Below are positions 1 through 8,773 of a stretch of DNA of 32,330 bases, piece after piece. The translations under genes and the position numbers were made by a program. Position 1 is the stretch's first letter; every line of letters starts with the position of its first letter. Origin of the DNA: Burkholderiaceae bacterium (GTDB lineage: Bacteria > Pseudomonadota > Gammaproteobacteria > Burkholderiales > Burkholderiaceae_C); assembly GCA_905339355.1 (NCBI GenBank), contig CAJPFZ010000268.1, forward strand, positions 1-32,330. Reading direction: 5' to 3'. The notes under the pieces were generated by a model. The model was not told the origin of the DNA. It made no database searches and saw nothing but the letters and a program-made list of their open reading frames with translations.

Positions 1-1
1 C

Positions 2-199
2 ATCGGAGAGACCATGCAGCTGCTCGGCGGCCGTGAAGGCATGGGCGGCGGCGATGACGGTGGATCGCGTGGCGCCGACCGCGGCGACGACCGCGGCGAC
101 TCTCAACGCAGCGCGCCGGCCTCGCGCCCCGCGCCGAGCAAGCCGGCAACCAAGTCTGCCACCGGCTTCGACGACATGGACGACGACATCCCGTTCTGA
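2..199 (+). CDS. ssb: Single-stranded DNA-binding protein SSB (C-terminal part, 5' end outside window)
   Basis: Only the last 65 codons are present; the reading frame is open to the left edge. The visible part starts IGETMQLLGGREG, which resembles the end of the SSB OB-fold. It continues into a Gly/Asp/Arg-rich then Ala/Pro/Ser-rich disordered linker and ends in the acidic tip DDMDDDIPF. That tip is the hallmark of bacterial SSB: the last residues (DDDIPF) dock partner proteins of replication, recombination and repair. The protein coats single-stranded DNA as a tetramer in the cytoplasm. An intrinsic terminator follows 24 nt after the stop, so the transcript probably ends here. The assignment rests on the tail and linker only, because the DNA-binding fold lies outside the window. 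Confidence 0.9.
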   Translation: MGETMQLLGGREGMGGGDDGGSRGADRGDDRGDSQRSAPASRPAPSKPATKSATGFDDMDDDIPF

Positions 200-222
200 G
201 CCGAGACCAGCTCCCACCCGCA

Positions 223-247
223 AGCCCGGCCGGTCCGGGCTTTTTCT
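223..247 (+). terminator. Intrinsic terminator of ssb
   Basis: A perfect 7-bp stem AGCCCGG / CCGGGCT with a 5-nt loop is followed directly by TTTTCTT. It lies just after the ssb stop codon and is a textbook rho-independent terminator. Confidence 0.85.
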
Positions 248-301
248 TGCGCACACGGCGTGTGGCGGTGGGCCGCGGTGCCAGGGCACGCGCGCAGGCC
301 C

Positions 302-307
302 TAATAT
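302..307 (+). promoter_or_regulatory. Possible -10 element before the first hybrid kinase
   Basis: TAATAT matches the sigma-70 -10 consensus TATAAT at five of six positions. It lies in otherwise GC-rich sequence after the ssb terminator, 10 nt before the ATG of a small ORF at 318. I found no good -35 hexamer at the expected distance, so this is tentative. Confidence 0.35.
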
Positions 308-317
308 CGCCGGTGGC

Positions 318-392
318 ATGAATGCACCGAACCCCCACCGTCGTCCAGTCGTCGCCATGACCTGCTGCCGCCGCCCCGGCGGCCCGCGCTGA
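318..392 (+). CDS. Possible 24-residue leader peptide overlapping the kinase start
   Basis: A short frame begins at ATG 318 (MNAPNPHRRPVVAMTCC and on, Pro/Arg/Cys-rich). It ends in a TGA whose A is the first base of the ATG of the hybrid kinase at 392, a TGATG junction. The kinase has no visible Shine-Dalgarno sequence of its own, so translational coupling through this ORF is plausible. A -10-like TAATAT ends 10 nt before the ATG. In GC-rich DNA such short frames arise easily by chance, so the coding nature is unproven. Confidence 0.3.
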   Translation: MNAPNPHRRPVVAMTCCRRPGGPR

Positions 393-3157
393 TGCGCAAG
401 GTCGGGCTGCGCAGGCGGCTGATCCTGCTGGCGGCGGCCGGCATCCTGCCGTTGGCAGTAATGTCGGGCTTCGGCCTGGCCGCACTGGTGCAGCAGCAGC
501 GCGAGCAGACCGAGCGCGCCAGCCTGGACATCACCCGGGCGCTGACCACGGCGGTCGACGCGGAACTGCGCAGCTCGATGGCGGTGCTCGAAAGCTTGGC
601 CACCGCGGCCCCGCTGGACAACAACGACGCCGACGGGTTCCACCGGGTTGCGCAGCGCATCGTCACGACGCGGCCGCAGTGGCGCGCGGTCATCCTGCAC
701 GAGCCCGACGGCAAGGTGGCCGCGCACACCGGCTACCCGATCGGCCGCGCCGACCTGGCGATCGTCGAGCCGGACAGCTTCGATCAGCTGCTGCAGCTGC
801 GCTCGCCGCTGGTCGGACCGCTGCGGCGCGGCCAGCGCGGCGAGTTCGGCGTGCCGGTGCGCGTGCCGGTGGTGCGCGACGATCAGTTGCGCTACGTGCT
901 CACGGCCGTTCTGAACCCGGATGCCATCCTCGAGGTCGTCACTCGCCAGCGCGTGCCCGAGGACTGGGTCGTGAGCGTGTTCGATGCACGCGGCGCGCGG
1001 GTGGCGCGTTCGCGCTCCCATGCCAAGACCATCGGCTCGTCGCCGTCGCCCACTTTGCAGCGCCTGATGGCCGCCGGCGGCGACGAAGGCGTGGGCCCGG
1101 CCTTCGCGCTCGAGGGCACGCCGATCATGACGGCCTACACCCGCAGCCGCTCGAGCGGCTGGATCGTCGCGATCGGCATTCCCTCGGAGAGTGTCGACGC
1201 CGGTGCCTACCGCTCGGCGTTTGCCTACGGCAGCGGCATGCTGCTGTCCATGGCCCTGGGCGGCGCGCTGGCGCTCGCCATCGCACGCGGCATCAACCGT
1301 CCGATCGGACAGCTGCGGCGTGCGGCGCAGGCGCTCGGGCGCGGCGAGGTGCCGCAGCTCCCCCAGTCCGACATCCGCGAAATCCAGGAGGTGGCCGACG
1401 CGCTTGCGGCCTCGGCCGAGCAGCGCTCTCGCGACGAAGCCGAGCGCGAGCGCCTGCTGGCGGCCGAACGCAGCGCGCGCAGCGGGGCCGAGCAGGCACG
1501 GAGGCGGCTCGAGCAGCTGGCCTCGGCGGGCGCGGTGCTCTCGCGATCGTTGCAGCCGCATGCCACGCTGGAGGCGATCGCCTCGATCGTCGTGCCCAGC
1601 ATCGCCGACTGGTGCCGTGTCGACCTGGTCGATTCAGAGGGCCAGTTGCAGCGCGCGCTGACACACCACTCCGACCCGCTGAAGTCGCGCATCGGCGCCG
1701 AACTCGTGCAGCGCCTGCACGCCACCTCCGACACGCCGGGCTCGATGGCCTGGACGGTGGCGACCGGCCGCTCGCACCTGGCGCGCTTCGATCCGCCCGT
1801 TGAGTTCGACCGCGTGCGCGATCGGGACGTGCTGAGCTTCGCGCAGGCCATCGGCTTGCGCTCGTATTTCATCGTGCCGCTGGTCGCGCGCGGGCGAACG
1901 CTGGGTGCGCTGGCGGCGCTGCAGGCGGAGTCGGACCGCGAGTTCAGCACCGACGACTGCGCACTGCTGGTCGAGCTCGCGCAGCGTGCCGCGCTGGCGC
2001 TCGACAACGCGCGGCTCTATGCCGATGCGCAGGCGGCGCGCAGCCAGGCCGAAACCGCCAACCGGGTGAAGGACGAATTCCTCGCGATGCTGGGCCACGA
2101 ACTGCGCAACCCGCTGGCGCCGATCGTCACCGCGCTGCATCTGATGGCGCGCCGCGGCGGCGACGAGTCGGCGATGGAGAGGCGCATCATCGAGCGCCAG
2201 GTGGCCCACCTGAGGCGCCTGGTGGACGACCTGCTCGACGTGTCGCGCATCGCGCGCGGCAAGATCCAGATAGATCGGGAACGGGTCGACATGAAAGCGG
2301 CCGTCGAGCGCGCGCTCGAACTCACGCAGCCGGCGCTGGAGCGGCGTTCGCGGCCCGTGCAGGTGGAATTGCCGGACGAGCCGGTGTTCGTCGAAGGCGA
2401 CCCGGTGCGGCTCGCGCAGGTGCTGTCCAACCTGCTCACCAACGCGGCCAAGTTCACGCCGAGCGACGGCCACATCGGGCTGCATCTGCGGCAACGCGAG
2501 GACGGCGAAGTCGAGATCGTGGTCGAGGACGCCGGCAGCGGCATCGCGCCCGACCTGCTGCCGCGGGTGTTCGACCTGTTCACCCAGGGAGAACAGGGCA
2601 TGGACCGCCACGCCGGGGGTCTGGGGCTCGGGCTCGCGATCGTGCGCACGCTGGTGCAGCTGCACGGCGGCAGCGTGCAGGCCGAGAGCGACGGCCCCGG
2701 CCGCGGCGCACGCTTCACCGTGCGCCTGCCTGCCGCACAGGCGCAGGTCGCGCCGCCGCGCGAATCTCCCACCGTCGCGCCGCCGCTCGAGTCGGGCGGC
2801 CGGATCCTGCTGGTCGACGACAACGCCGACGCGAGCGAGATGCTGCGATTGCTGCTGCAGGAGGCGGGCCACGAGGTGCAGGTCGCCTCGGACGGCCCGT
2901 CCGCGCTCGCCGCCGTCGACGGCTTCCGTCCCGACATCGCCTTGCTCGACATCGGCCTGCCTGGCATGGATGGCTATGAACTCGCGGTGCGGCTGCGTGC
3001 CGACCCGCGACTGCAGGGCATGAAGCTCGTGGCGCTGACGGGCTACGGCCGTGAACCCGATCGCGCGCGCGCGATGGCCACGCACTTCGATGAGCATCTG
3101 GTCAAGCCGGTGCCTTCGGAGCAACTGCTCGAGGTGATCGCCCGATTGCTCGGGTAG
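392..3157 (+). CDS. Membrane-bound hybrid histidine kinase (extracytoplasmic sensor, HAMP-like, GAF, HisKA, HATPase, REC)
   Basis: This 921-residue protein senses an unknown signal and autophosphorylates. A first transmembrane helix (about 9-31) and a second (about 277-301) bracket a periplasmic region of about 245 residues that looks like a Cache-type sensor. A HAMP-like stretch with a coiled coil follows (about 300-375), then a GAF domain (about 377-535). The HisKA motif is GHELRNPLAPI with the phospho-acceptor His569. The ATPase domain has NLLTNAAKFTP (N box), EDAGSGIAPD (G1) and GGLGLGLAI (G2). The C-terminal receiver has the acid pair Asp809/Asp810, phospho-acceptor Asp853 and Lys905, so all catalytic residues are present. 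No DNA-binding response regulator or Hpt gene is adjacent, so the output is unknown. It converges on the second hybrid kinase with 37 nt between stop codons. The start is the first ATG in frame; there is no Shine-Dalgarno sequence before it. Confidence 0.9.
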   Translation: MRKVGLRRRLILLAAAGILPLAVMSGFGLAALVQQQREQTERASLDITRALTTAVDAELRSSMAVLESLATAAPLDNNDADGFHRVAQRIVTTRPQWRAVILHEPDGKVAAHTGYPIGRADLAIVEPDSFDQLLQLRSPLVGPLRRGQRGEFGVPVRVPVVRDDQLRYVLTAVLNPDAILEVVTRQRVPEDWVVSVFDARGARVARSRSHAKTIGSSPSPTLQRLMAAGGDEGVGPAFALEGTPIMTAYTRSRSSGWIVAIGIPSESVDAGAYRSAFAYGSGMLLSMALGGALALAIARGINRPIGQLRRAAQALGRGEVPQLPQSDIREIQEVADALAASAEQRSRDEAERERLLAAERSARSGAEQARRRLEQLASAGAVLSRSLQPHATLEAIASIVVPSIADWCRVDLVDSEGQLQRALTHHSDPLKSRIGAELVQRLHATSDTPGSMAWTVATGRSHLARFDPPVEFDRVRDRDVLSFAQAIGLRSYFIVPLVARGRTLGALAALQAESDREFSTDDCALLVELAQRAALALDNARLYADAQAARSQAETANRVKDEFLAMLGHELRNPLAPIVTALHLMARRGGDESAMERRIIERQVAHLRRLVDDLLDVSRIARGKIQIDRERVDMKAAVERALELTQPALERRSRPVQVELPDEPVFVEGDPVRLAQVLSNLLTNAAKFTPSDGHIGLHLRQREDGEVEIVVEDAGSGIAPDLLPRVFDLFTQGEQGMDRHAGGLGLGLAIVRTLVQLHGGSVQAESDGPGRGARFTVRLPAAQAQVAPPRESPTVAPPLESGGRILLVDDNADASEMLRLLLQEAGHEVQVASDGPSALAAVDGFRPDIALLDIGLPGMDGYELAVRLRADPRLQGMKLVALTGYGREPDRARAMATHFDEHLVKPVPSEQLLEVIARLLG

Positions 3158-3194
3158 CCCGGCGTGCGGCGCGCGGGCAACGAAGGTCCGAGCG

Positions 3195-5675
3195 TCACAT
3201 GGTCACCATCACCCGCGCGATCGCGGCGGCCAGCATGCGCGTGCTGATCGGCTTGGAGACGTAGTCGTCCATGCCGCTGGCGAGGTAGGCCTCGCGGTGT
3301 TCGACCATCGCGTTGGCGGTCATCGCGATGATCGGAATGTTTCCGAGGCCGTTGGGCAGCGCGCGGATCGCGCGCGTGGCGGCCTCCCCGTCCATCTCCG
3401 GCATCTGGATGTCCATGAGCACGAGGTCGTAGCCGCCGTTCTGCACCTGGCGCACCGCCTCGACGCCGTTGGCGACGATGTCGCTGTAGTGGCCCATCTG
3501 GTCGAGCAGCGCCTTGATCAGGATCTGGTTCACGCCGTTGTCTTCGGCGACCAGGATGCGCAGGCCGCCCATCTCGGCGGCGGCGTCCATCGTCGTCTGC
3601 ACCTCGGCGAGGTGCGAGCCGTCGCCGCGTGTCATCGGCACGACGATCTTGAAGGTGCTGCCGACGCCGACTGCGCTTTCCACTTCGATGCGCCCGCCCA
3701 TCAGGTCGACGATCTCGCGGCTGATCGCGAGCCCGAGCCCCGTGCCGCCGTAGCGCCGCGAGGTGGTCGCATCGGCCTGCATGAAGCGGTCGAACAGCTT
3801 GGGCATGGCGTCGGCGGCAATGCCGATGCCGGTGTCGCGCACGGCGATCGTGAGTTCGATCTTGTTGTCGGGAAGCGCACGGTGCAGCGCCTCGACGTCG
3901 ACGTGGCCGTGCTCGGTGAACTTGAGCGCGTTGCCGATCAGGTTGAACAGCACCTGGCGCAGCCGGCTCGGGTCACCGAGCAGCGCTGGCGGCAGGTCGG
4001 GCGCCATGCGCAGATTCAGCGTCAGGCCCTTGGCCTGTGCGCGCACGGCCAGCAGCGAGACCACTTCGTCGAGCGTGTTCGACGGATCGAACTCGACGAT
4101 CTCCAGTTCCATGCGGCCGGCTTCGATCTTCGCGAGGTCGAGGATGTCGTTGATGACCGTGAGCAGCGTCTGCCCCGAGCTGCGGATCAGCTCGGCGAAG
4201 CGCCGCTGCTCGGGTGTCAGCGAGGTGTTCAGCAGCAGGCCGTTCATGCCCAGCACGCCGTTCAGCGGCGTGCGGATCTCGTGGCTCATCGCCGCGAGGA
4301 ACTGCGACTTCGATTCGTTGGCTGCTTCCGCCGCGGCCTTGGCACGCGCGAGTGCCCGCTCGGCGGCGGTCACGTCGCGCGTCACGCTGACCACGCCGCC
4401 ATCGGGCGTTCGGCGTTCGATGGCGTGCACGACCATGCCGTGCGCCAGCTCCTGCTCGTACATGCCGTGGCCGCTCTTGTGGATGGCCATGCGGCGGTCG
4501 ATCCAGGCCTGTCGGTCGGCCGCGCTGCCGCCTGGCGCCATCGCCGGCGCCACCAGTTCCACCAGCCGCTCGAATGGCACGCCCGGCGCGATCGCGTCGC
4601 GCACCCACGGGAAGATCTCGAGGTAGCGGCGGTTCCACGCGACCACCCGGTCGTGCGCGTCGCACAGCAGGAAACCGTCGGCCATCGAGCCGAGCGCCTG
4701 GTCGAGCGTGGTCTTGGCGGTGGAAATCTCGGCGCGGGCGCGGGCCAGGCGCGCCAACTGCCAATGGGTCAAGCCGCCGACCGCGAGGATCATCACGATG
4801 AAGGCGGCGGCGATCCGCAGAATGCCGCGGCGCGCATCGCGGTACTCGGCGAGCGCCGCCTCGAGCGGAATGCTGCCGGCCACGAGCAGCGAGCGATACA
4901 GCGTCGGCCTCGCGACGACGATGGCCGGGGCGCTGCCCAGGCGGCTGCCCATGCGCATCGCGGCGCCGGTGGCGATGCGCGTATCGAGCGGCGGTGTCAG
5001 CTTCTGGCCCATCAGCCGTTCGTCGGGCGGCACGCTGGCGAGCAATTGGCCATCTTCGCGCTCGAAAGTGGCGAGCAGGCCGTGGATCTCGATCGCCTGG
5101 GCGAGCACCGTGCCGATCAGCGACACCGGGACCTCGGCCACGGCGATCGTCGGCTGCCCGCCGGCCAGGCGAAGCGGCCGGGCGAAATAGACCACCCGCT
5201 CCGAGGTCGCGAAGTTCACCACCGGCGCGCTGATCGCCATCTGCGGCGCGGGCTGCGCCAGCACGTCGGCGGCAAACCCCTTGGGCAGGTCCACGCCCAT
5301 GCGCTGGCTGTTGCTCTGCGCCGCGGCCAGCACCGACCCATCGGGCGCGAGCACCGCCACGTCGCGCACCAGCAGGTTGCGGCCGGTCATCTCCAACAGC
5401 AGGCGATTGGCCAGCACCGCATCCAGGGTGCCGTCGCTGCGCACGGCCGGACGCAGCAGCGAGTCGGTGCCGGCGAGCAGCACGTCCACGCTGAGCATCA
5501 TGCGGTTGATGGCGGCCTCGGCGCCGCTCACGAAACGTGCGGCGCGGCCCTCGCTCTCGGCGATCGCGTCGCGCTCGCTGCGCGCGATCAGGTTCCAGGC
5601 GGCCGCCATCACGGCCACGACGAACAGCGTCGCGACGCCCCAAATGCCGGCCTGGACTCGACGGGAAAGCGCCAT
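3195..5675 (-). CDS. Membrane-bound hybrid histidine kinase (Cache-like sensor, PAS, HisKA, HATPase, REC)
   Basis: This 826-residue kinase has a transmembrane helix at about 10-30, a periplasmic sensor of about 250 residues resembling double-Cache domains, and a second helix at about 287-310. A short coil and a PAS domain follow (about 320-430, [20 protein letters not shown]). The dimerisation motif is [13 protein letters not shown] with phospho-acceptor His465. The ATPase motifs are [17 protein letters not shown] and GTGLGLAI. The receiver carries phospho-acceptor Asp755 ([12 protein letters not shown]) and SKPI with the conserved lysine. The gene begins 18 nt after the stop of a TRAP-type binding protein on the same strand, so the two are almost certainly co-transcribed. 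The likely model is that the binding protein delivers a ligand to this sensor. No separate response regulator or Hpt gene is nearby. The ATG lacks a strong ribosome site. Confidence 0.9.
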   Translation of the reverse strand: MALSRRVQAGIWGVATLFVVAVMAAAWNLIARSERDAIAESEGRAARFVSGAEAAINRMMLSVDVLLAGTDSLLRPAVRSDGTLDAVLANRLLLEMTGRNLLVRDVAVLAPDGSVLAAAQSNSQRMGVDLPKGFAADVLAQPAPQMAISAPVVNFATSERVVYFARPLRLAGGQPTIAVAEVPVSLIGTVLAQAIEIHGLLATFEREDGQLLASVPPDERLMGQKLTPPLDTRIATGAAMRMGSRLGSAPAIVVARPTLYRSLLVAGSIPLEAALAEYRDARRGILRIAAAFIVMILAVGGLTHWQLARLARARAEISTAKTTLDQALGSMADGFLLCDAHDRVVAWNRRYLEIFPWVRDAIAPGVPFERLVELVAPAMAPGGSAADRQAWIDRRMAIHKSGHGMYEQELAHGMVVHAIERRTPDGGVVSVTRDVTAAERALARAKAAAEAANESKSQFLAAMSHEIRTPLNGVLGMNGLLLNTSLTPEQRRFAELIRSSGQTLLTVINDILDLAKIEAGRMELEIVEFDPSNTLDEVVSLLAVRAQAKGLTLNLRMAPDLPPALLGDPSRLRQVLFNLIGNALKFTEHGHVDVEALHRALPDNKIELTIAVRDTGIGIAADAMPKLFDRFMQADATTSRRYGGTGLGLAISREIVDLMGGRIEVESAVGVGSTFKIVVPMTRGDGSHLAEVQTTMDAAAEMGGLRILVAEDNGVNQILIKALLDQMGHYSDIVANGVEAVRQVQNGGYDLVLMDIQMPEMDGEAATRAIRALPNGLGNIPIIAMTANAMVEHREAYLASGMDDYVSKPISTRMLAAAIARVMVTM

Positions 5676-5693
5676 GGCGTCTGGTGATAGCTT

Positions 5694-6776
5694 CTACCGC
5701 GCTCGCGCTTCGATGCCGACGGCGGGACCGATCGTCTCGTTCCAGACCTGGGCGCATTGAGCGCCGCAGCGATGCACCCAGCGCGTCAACACGGTGCCGG
5801 CGAAGATGGTGCGGCGGCGCGCGTCATCGGTCGGCGAGGGCTTGACCTCGACCATCTTGCCCTTGCGGCCGTCGACGCAGCTCGGGCTGCCGGTGTTGCA
5901 GGCGATGCCGTCGCCCGTCTCGCGTTCGGCCTCGGCCCAGATCGCCTGCTCGAGCCGGGGCAGCTCGCGGCGCAGCGTGTCGCGCACCTCGGGCGGCAGC
6001 GCGTTCCAGGCGCCGGCATTGGCCCCGAAAATCGACAAGCCCCAGTTGATCGCCATCGAGTGCACGTGCGTCGTGACCTCGGGCAGGCCGATCGTGTTGC
6101 CCGACATCGTGCCGGTGATCACGCATTCGATGTTGCCGCTCTTCATGTTGGCCATGATCTCGGCGAAGCCGGTCTGCACCGGCACGCCGCCCAGCGCCTC
6201 GACCAGGTCGGCCTGCGGCGGGCTGGAGATGCGCGTGCGCCGCCCGTTGAGATCGGCCAGGCTCGCAAAGGGCTTGTTGCAGAACACCACCTGGGAGGGG
6301 TAGGCGTAGATCGCCAGCAGTTCGATGCCATAGCGCTCGCGCAGCGTCTTCTCCAGGTAGGGGCGGAACGCCGACACGACGGTCCGCGCGGCCTTGACGT
6401 CGGGGCTGAGCCCCGCCAGGTCGGGCGCGGCGAACACCGGCTCCTGGGCGGCGGACAGCGCCAGCAGCACGGTGCCGAAGGGCACCACGCCGAGTTGCAT
6501 CAGGCGAAGCATCTCCTGCCCGCGGATGCCGGCGCGGTCGAAGGGCACGATTTCGGCGCTGACCTTGCCGCCGGTGAGCCGCGGCAGCTCCTTGGTCCAG
6601 AACGGTTCCTCCTGGCGGGTGTACTGGTTGACGCCGGCCAGGCCGCCGACCACACGCAAGCGCTTCACCGTGTCAGCGCCCGCGACGGTCGTCTGACCAC
6701 ACGCGGCGCCTGCAGCGGCGAGCGCCAGCGCGCCGGCGAGCGCCGACATGGCGATCCTGTGGAGAGTGGGGGTCAT
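5694..6776 (-). CDS. TRAP-type periplasmic solute-binding protein (DctP family) without transporter subunits
   Basis: This 360-residue protein of the DctP/TRAP receptor family has a signal peptide ([20 protein letters not shown], then Ala-rich to about residue 27). The family core follows: an EIVPFDRAG segment, [16 protein letters not shown], the [14 protein letters not shown] region and [19 protein letters not shown]. Arg182 in GRRTRISS matches the arginine that binds the ligand carboxylate in family members. No DctQ or DctM membrane subunits are present; a hybrid histidine kinase lies 18 nt downstream instead, which suggests a sensing role. The C-terminal part has two cysteine pairs (CNTGSPSC and CGAQC), unusual for the family and possibly disulfide bonded. 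An ATG 23 codons further upstream is possible, but its Cys/Arg-rich extension would spoil the signal peptide. Confidence 0.85.
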   Translation of the reverse strand: MTPTLHRIAMSALAGALALAAAGAACGQTTVAGADTVKRLRVVGGLAGVNQYTRQEEPFWTKELPRLTGGKVSAEIVPFDRAGIRGQEMLRLMQLGVVPFGTVLLALSAAQEPVFAAPDLAGLSPDVKAARTVVSAFRPYLEKTLRERYGIELLAIYAYPSQVVFCNKPFASLADLNGRRTRISSPPQADLVEALGGVPVQTGFAEIMANMKSGNIECVITGTMSGNTIGLPEVTTHVHSMAINWGLSIFGANAGAWNALPPEVRDTLRRELPRLEQAIWAEAERETGDGIACNTGSPSCVDGRKGKMVEVKPSPTDDARRRTIFAGTVLTRWVHRCGAQCAQVWNETIGPAVGIEARAR

Positions 6777-6799
6777 CGAGAATCCGAAAGGCGTACAAA

Positions 6800-6816
6800 T
6801 GCATTCACATGATGCA
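6800..6816. repeat. Inverted repeat TGCAT-N7-ATGCA upstream of the TRAP binding protein
   Basis: Perfect 5-bp arms with a 7-nt spacer, 24 nt upstream of the minus-strand start at 6776. It is AT-richer than its surroundings and could be an operator of the binding protein/kinase operon. It is short enough to be chance. Confidence 0.3.
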
Positions 6817-6889
6817 GCACGGCGCGCTCGGTTGCCAGCGCTCACTCAGCAAACGTCGTGGCCGTGGTCATTTCACCGCAGGCCCAAGC

Positions 6890-6903
6890 GTGACCGATGT
6901 CAC
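6890..6903. promoter_or_regulatory. Inverted repeat GTGAC-N4-GTCAC in the divergent region
   Basis: A perfect palindromic 5+5 arm site lies between the divergent binding-protein and CAP-lipoprotein genes. Such dyads are typical operators, but no regulator can be named from the sequence. Confidence 0.35.
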
Positions 6904-6964
6904 GTCCGCCGACGTTCGCCCGCGGTGTTTACGTGTCATTACCCCAGGGAAGCGAGGGCTTGCG

Positions 6965-6970
6965 TAGGCT
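6965..6970 (+). promoter_or_regulatory. Possible -10 of the CAP lipoprotein (leaderless spacing)
   Basis: TAGGCT ends 6 nt before the ATG at 6977. If it is used, transcription would begin at or within a base or two of the start codon. There is no recognisable -35. Confidence 0.25.
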
Positions 6971-6976
6971 GGGCGG

Positions 6977-7573
6977 ATGATTTGCATCACCTCATTGCCT
7001 GCCCTGCGCCGAGCTGCGCTCCCGTGGCTCGCTGCCGTGCTGCTCGGCTGCGGCGGCGGCGGCGACAGCGCACCCCCACCCCAGGGCACCGACAGCGCCG
7101 ACACGCCCGCCCCCACTGCGCCGGCTGCCACGGCCACCTGCGGCTTGCCTGACTTCAGCGCGAGTGTGATGGCGCGTGTCAACCAATGGCGCGCAAGCGG
7201 CGCCAACTGCGGCAGCCAGGGTGTGTTCGCTGCCGCCCCGCCGCTCGTCTGGAACAACCTCCTGACGCAGGCGGCTGCCGGGCATTCGCAGGACATGGCG
7301 ACGCACGACTTCTTCTCCCACACCAGCCTGGACGGGCGCGCGCTGGCGCAGCGCATCGACGCCGCGGGCTATGCGTGGAGCGGCATCGGCGAAAACATCG
7401 CGGCCGGCCAGACCACGGTCAACCAGGTCGTCGACGGCTGGATCGCGAGCCCAGGCCACTGCGCGAACATCATGAACCCCGGTTTCGTCGACATCGGCGT
7501 GGCCTGCGTGCCCGGCAGCGCAAGCGCGAGCTACCGCAGCTACTGGACGATGGACCTCGCGCGGCCGCGCTGA
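6977..7573 (+). CDS. CAP/SCP-domain lipoprotein (YkwD-like)
   Basis: This 198-residue protein begins with a lipoprotein signal peptide: a basic n-region, a hydrophobic core and the lipobox LLGC with Cys25 as the lipidated residue. A Gly/Ser/Pro/Thr-rich spacer (about 26-55) leads to a CAP domain (PF00188, CAP superfamily). The domain motifs are AAAGHSQDMATHDFFSHTS, GYAWSGIGENIAAG, VVDGWIASPGHCANIMNP and DIGVACV. The histidines and glutamates of the CAP cavity (HSQDM, FFSHTS, GENIA, GHCANI) are present. Four Cys residues in the mature part may pair. The function of bacterial CAP proteins is poorly known; a surface or periplasmic role is all that can be inferred. It is convergent with mnmA, with 17 nt between stop codons. 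Confidence 0.88.
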   Translation: MICITSLPALRRAALPWLAAVLLGCGGGGDSAPPPQGTDSADTPAPTAPAATATCGLPDFSASVMARVNQWRASGANCGSQGVFAAAPPLVWNNLLTQAAAGHSQDMATHDFFSHTSLDGRALAQRIDAAGYAWSGIGENIAAGQTTVNQVVDGWIASPGHCANIMNPGFVDIGVACVPGSASASYRSYWTMDLARPR

Positions 7574-7590
7574 GCGATGGCCAGCCTTCG

Positions 7591-8709
7591 TCAGAACGCC
7601 GACGCGATCACGCCGCCGCCGAGGCACACCTCGCCGTCGTAGAGCACCGCCGATTGGCCGGGCGTGACGGCCCATTGCGCATTGGCGAACCGCAGTTCGA
7701 AGACACCGTTGGCGCCCGGCGCAAACGCGCAGGCCGCGTCGCCTTGACGGTAGCGTGTCTTGGCCGCCAGCGACGCGGCTGGCGGCGCGGCGCCTGCGAC
7801 CCAGCTCGCTTCGTCGGCGACCAGCCCTCGGGTGAGCAGCCACGGATGATCGTGCCCCTGCACGACGTAGAGCGTGTTGGCCTCCATGTCCTTGCGCGCG
7901 ACGAACCAGGGCTGGTGCTCGCTGCCGCCCTTGGCTTGCTTTCCGTCCTTCAGGCCGCCGATGCCGATGCCTTTGCGCTGTCCGAGCGTGTAGAAGCTCA
8001 GTCCGACGTGTTCGCCGATGACGCGACCGCGCTCGTCCTTGATCGGGCCTGGCGTGTTGGCGAGGTAGCGGTTGAGGAACTCGCGGAACGGGCGTTCGCC
8101 GATGAAGCAGATGCCTGTCGAATCTTTTTTCTTCGCGTTCGGCAGGCCGATCTCGGCGGCGATGCGGCGCACTTCGGTCTTCGGCAGCTCACCCACCGGG
8201 AACAGCGTCTTGGCAAGCTGCGACTGGTTGAGCCGGTGCAGGAAGTAACTCTGGTCCTTCAGCGGGTCCAGGCCCTTGAGCAGCTCAAAGCGGCCATCGG
8301 CCGCGTGCGGGTTCCAGCGGACCCGGGCGTAGTGCCCGGTGGCGATCTTCTCGGCGCCGAGCCGCATCGCGTGATCGAGGAAGGCCTTGAACTTGATCTC
8401 GGCGTTGCACAGCACGTCGGGGTTGGGTGTGCGGCCAGCCTGGTACTCGCGAAGGAATTCGGCGAAGACGCGGTCCTTGTAGTCGGCCGCGAAGTTGACG
8501 TGTTCGATCTCGATGCCGAGCACGTCGGCGACGCTCGCGGCATCGAGGAAGTCCTGGCGCGACGAGCAGTACTCGTCGTCGTCATCGTCTTCCCAGTTCT
8601 TCATGAAGATCGCGACCACCTCGTGGCCCTGCTGCTTCAGGAGATGGGCGGTGACCGCGGAATCGACGCCGCCCGACAGGCCGACGACGACACGCTGCTT
8701 GGAGTTCAT
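7591..8709 (-). CDS. mnmA: tRNA-specific 2-thiouridylase MnmA
   Basis: MnmA adenylates U34 of the glutamate, glutamine and lysine tRNAs and inserts sulfur to make 2-thiouridine, using sulfur relayed by TusE or an equivalent donor. The 372-residue length is normal. Visible features are the ATP-pyrophosphatase P-loop [10 protein letters not shown] near the N-terminus, [12 protein letters not shown] with catalytic Cys101, ATGHYAR, and TGICFIGE with the second catalytic Cys201, equivalent to the Cys102/Cys199 pair of E. coli. An acidic run of seven Asp/Glu residues (WEDDDDDEY) lies near residue 40. Its neighbour 64 nt upstream is a NudJ-type Nudix hydrolase, the same gene order as nudJ-mnmA in E. 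coli. Confidence 0.97.
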   Translation of the reverse strand: MNSKQRVVVGLSGGVDSAVTAHLLKQQGHEVVAIFMKNWEDDDDDEYCSSRQDFLDAASVADVLGIEIEHVNFAADYKDRVFAEFLREYQAGRTPNPDVLCNAEIKFKAFLDHAMRLGAEKIATGHYARVRWNPHAADGRFELLKGLDPLKDQSYFLHRLNQSQLAKTLFPVGELPKTEVRRIAAEIGLPNAKKKDSTGICFIGERPFREFLNRYLANTPGPIKDERGRVIGEHVGLSFYTLGQRKGIGIGGLKDGKQAKGGSEHQPWFVARKDMEANTLYVVQGHDHPWLLTRGLVADEASWVAGAAPPAASLAAKTRYRQGDAACAFAPGANGVFELRFANAQWAVTPGQSAVLYDGEVCLGGGVIASAF

Positions 8710-8715
8710 CCGTGA

Positions 8716-8721
8716 ATTCTA
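8716..8721 (-). promoter_or_regulatory. Possible -10 of mnmA (leaderless spacing)
   Basis: On the minus strand TAGAAT ends 6 nt before the ATG of mnmA, inside the 64-nt gap after nudJ. If active, the mRNA would start at the start codon. No convincing -35 is seen. Confidence 0.35.
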
Positions 8722-8773
8722 GGTAAGCCGTGCAGGCAGCCGCGCTGTCGTGGTGTTCTTTCGATGCCGCGCG

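Noticed and set aside
3157-3178. GCCCG/CGGGC hairpin between the two hybrid kinases
   Set aside because: Only 5 bp with a long loop and no U tract; too weak to call a terminator.
3297-5687. Long plus-strand open frame of about 796 codons opposite the second hybrid kinase
   Set aside because: It is antisense to a gene with complete kinase motifs. Its translation is rich in His, Arg, Gln and Asp with no domain, the usual shadow of GC-rich coding DNA.
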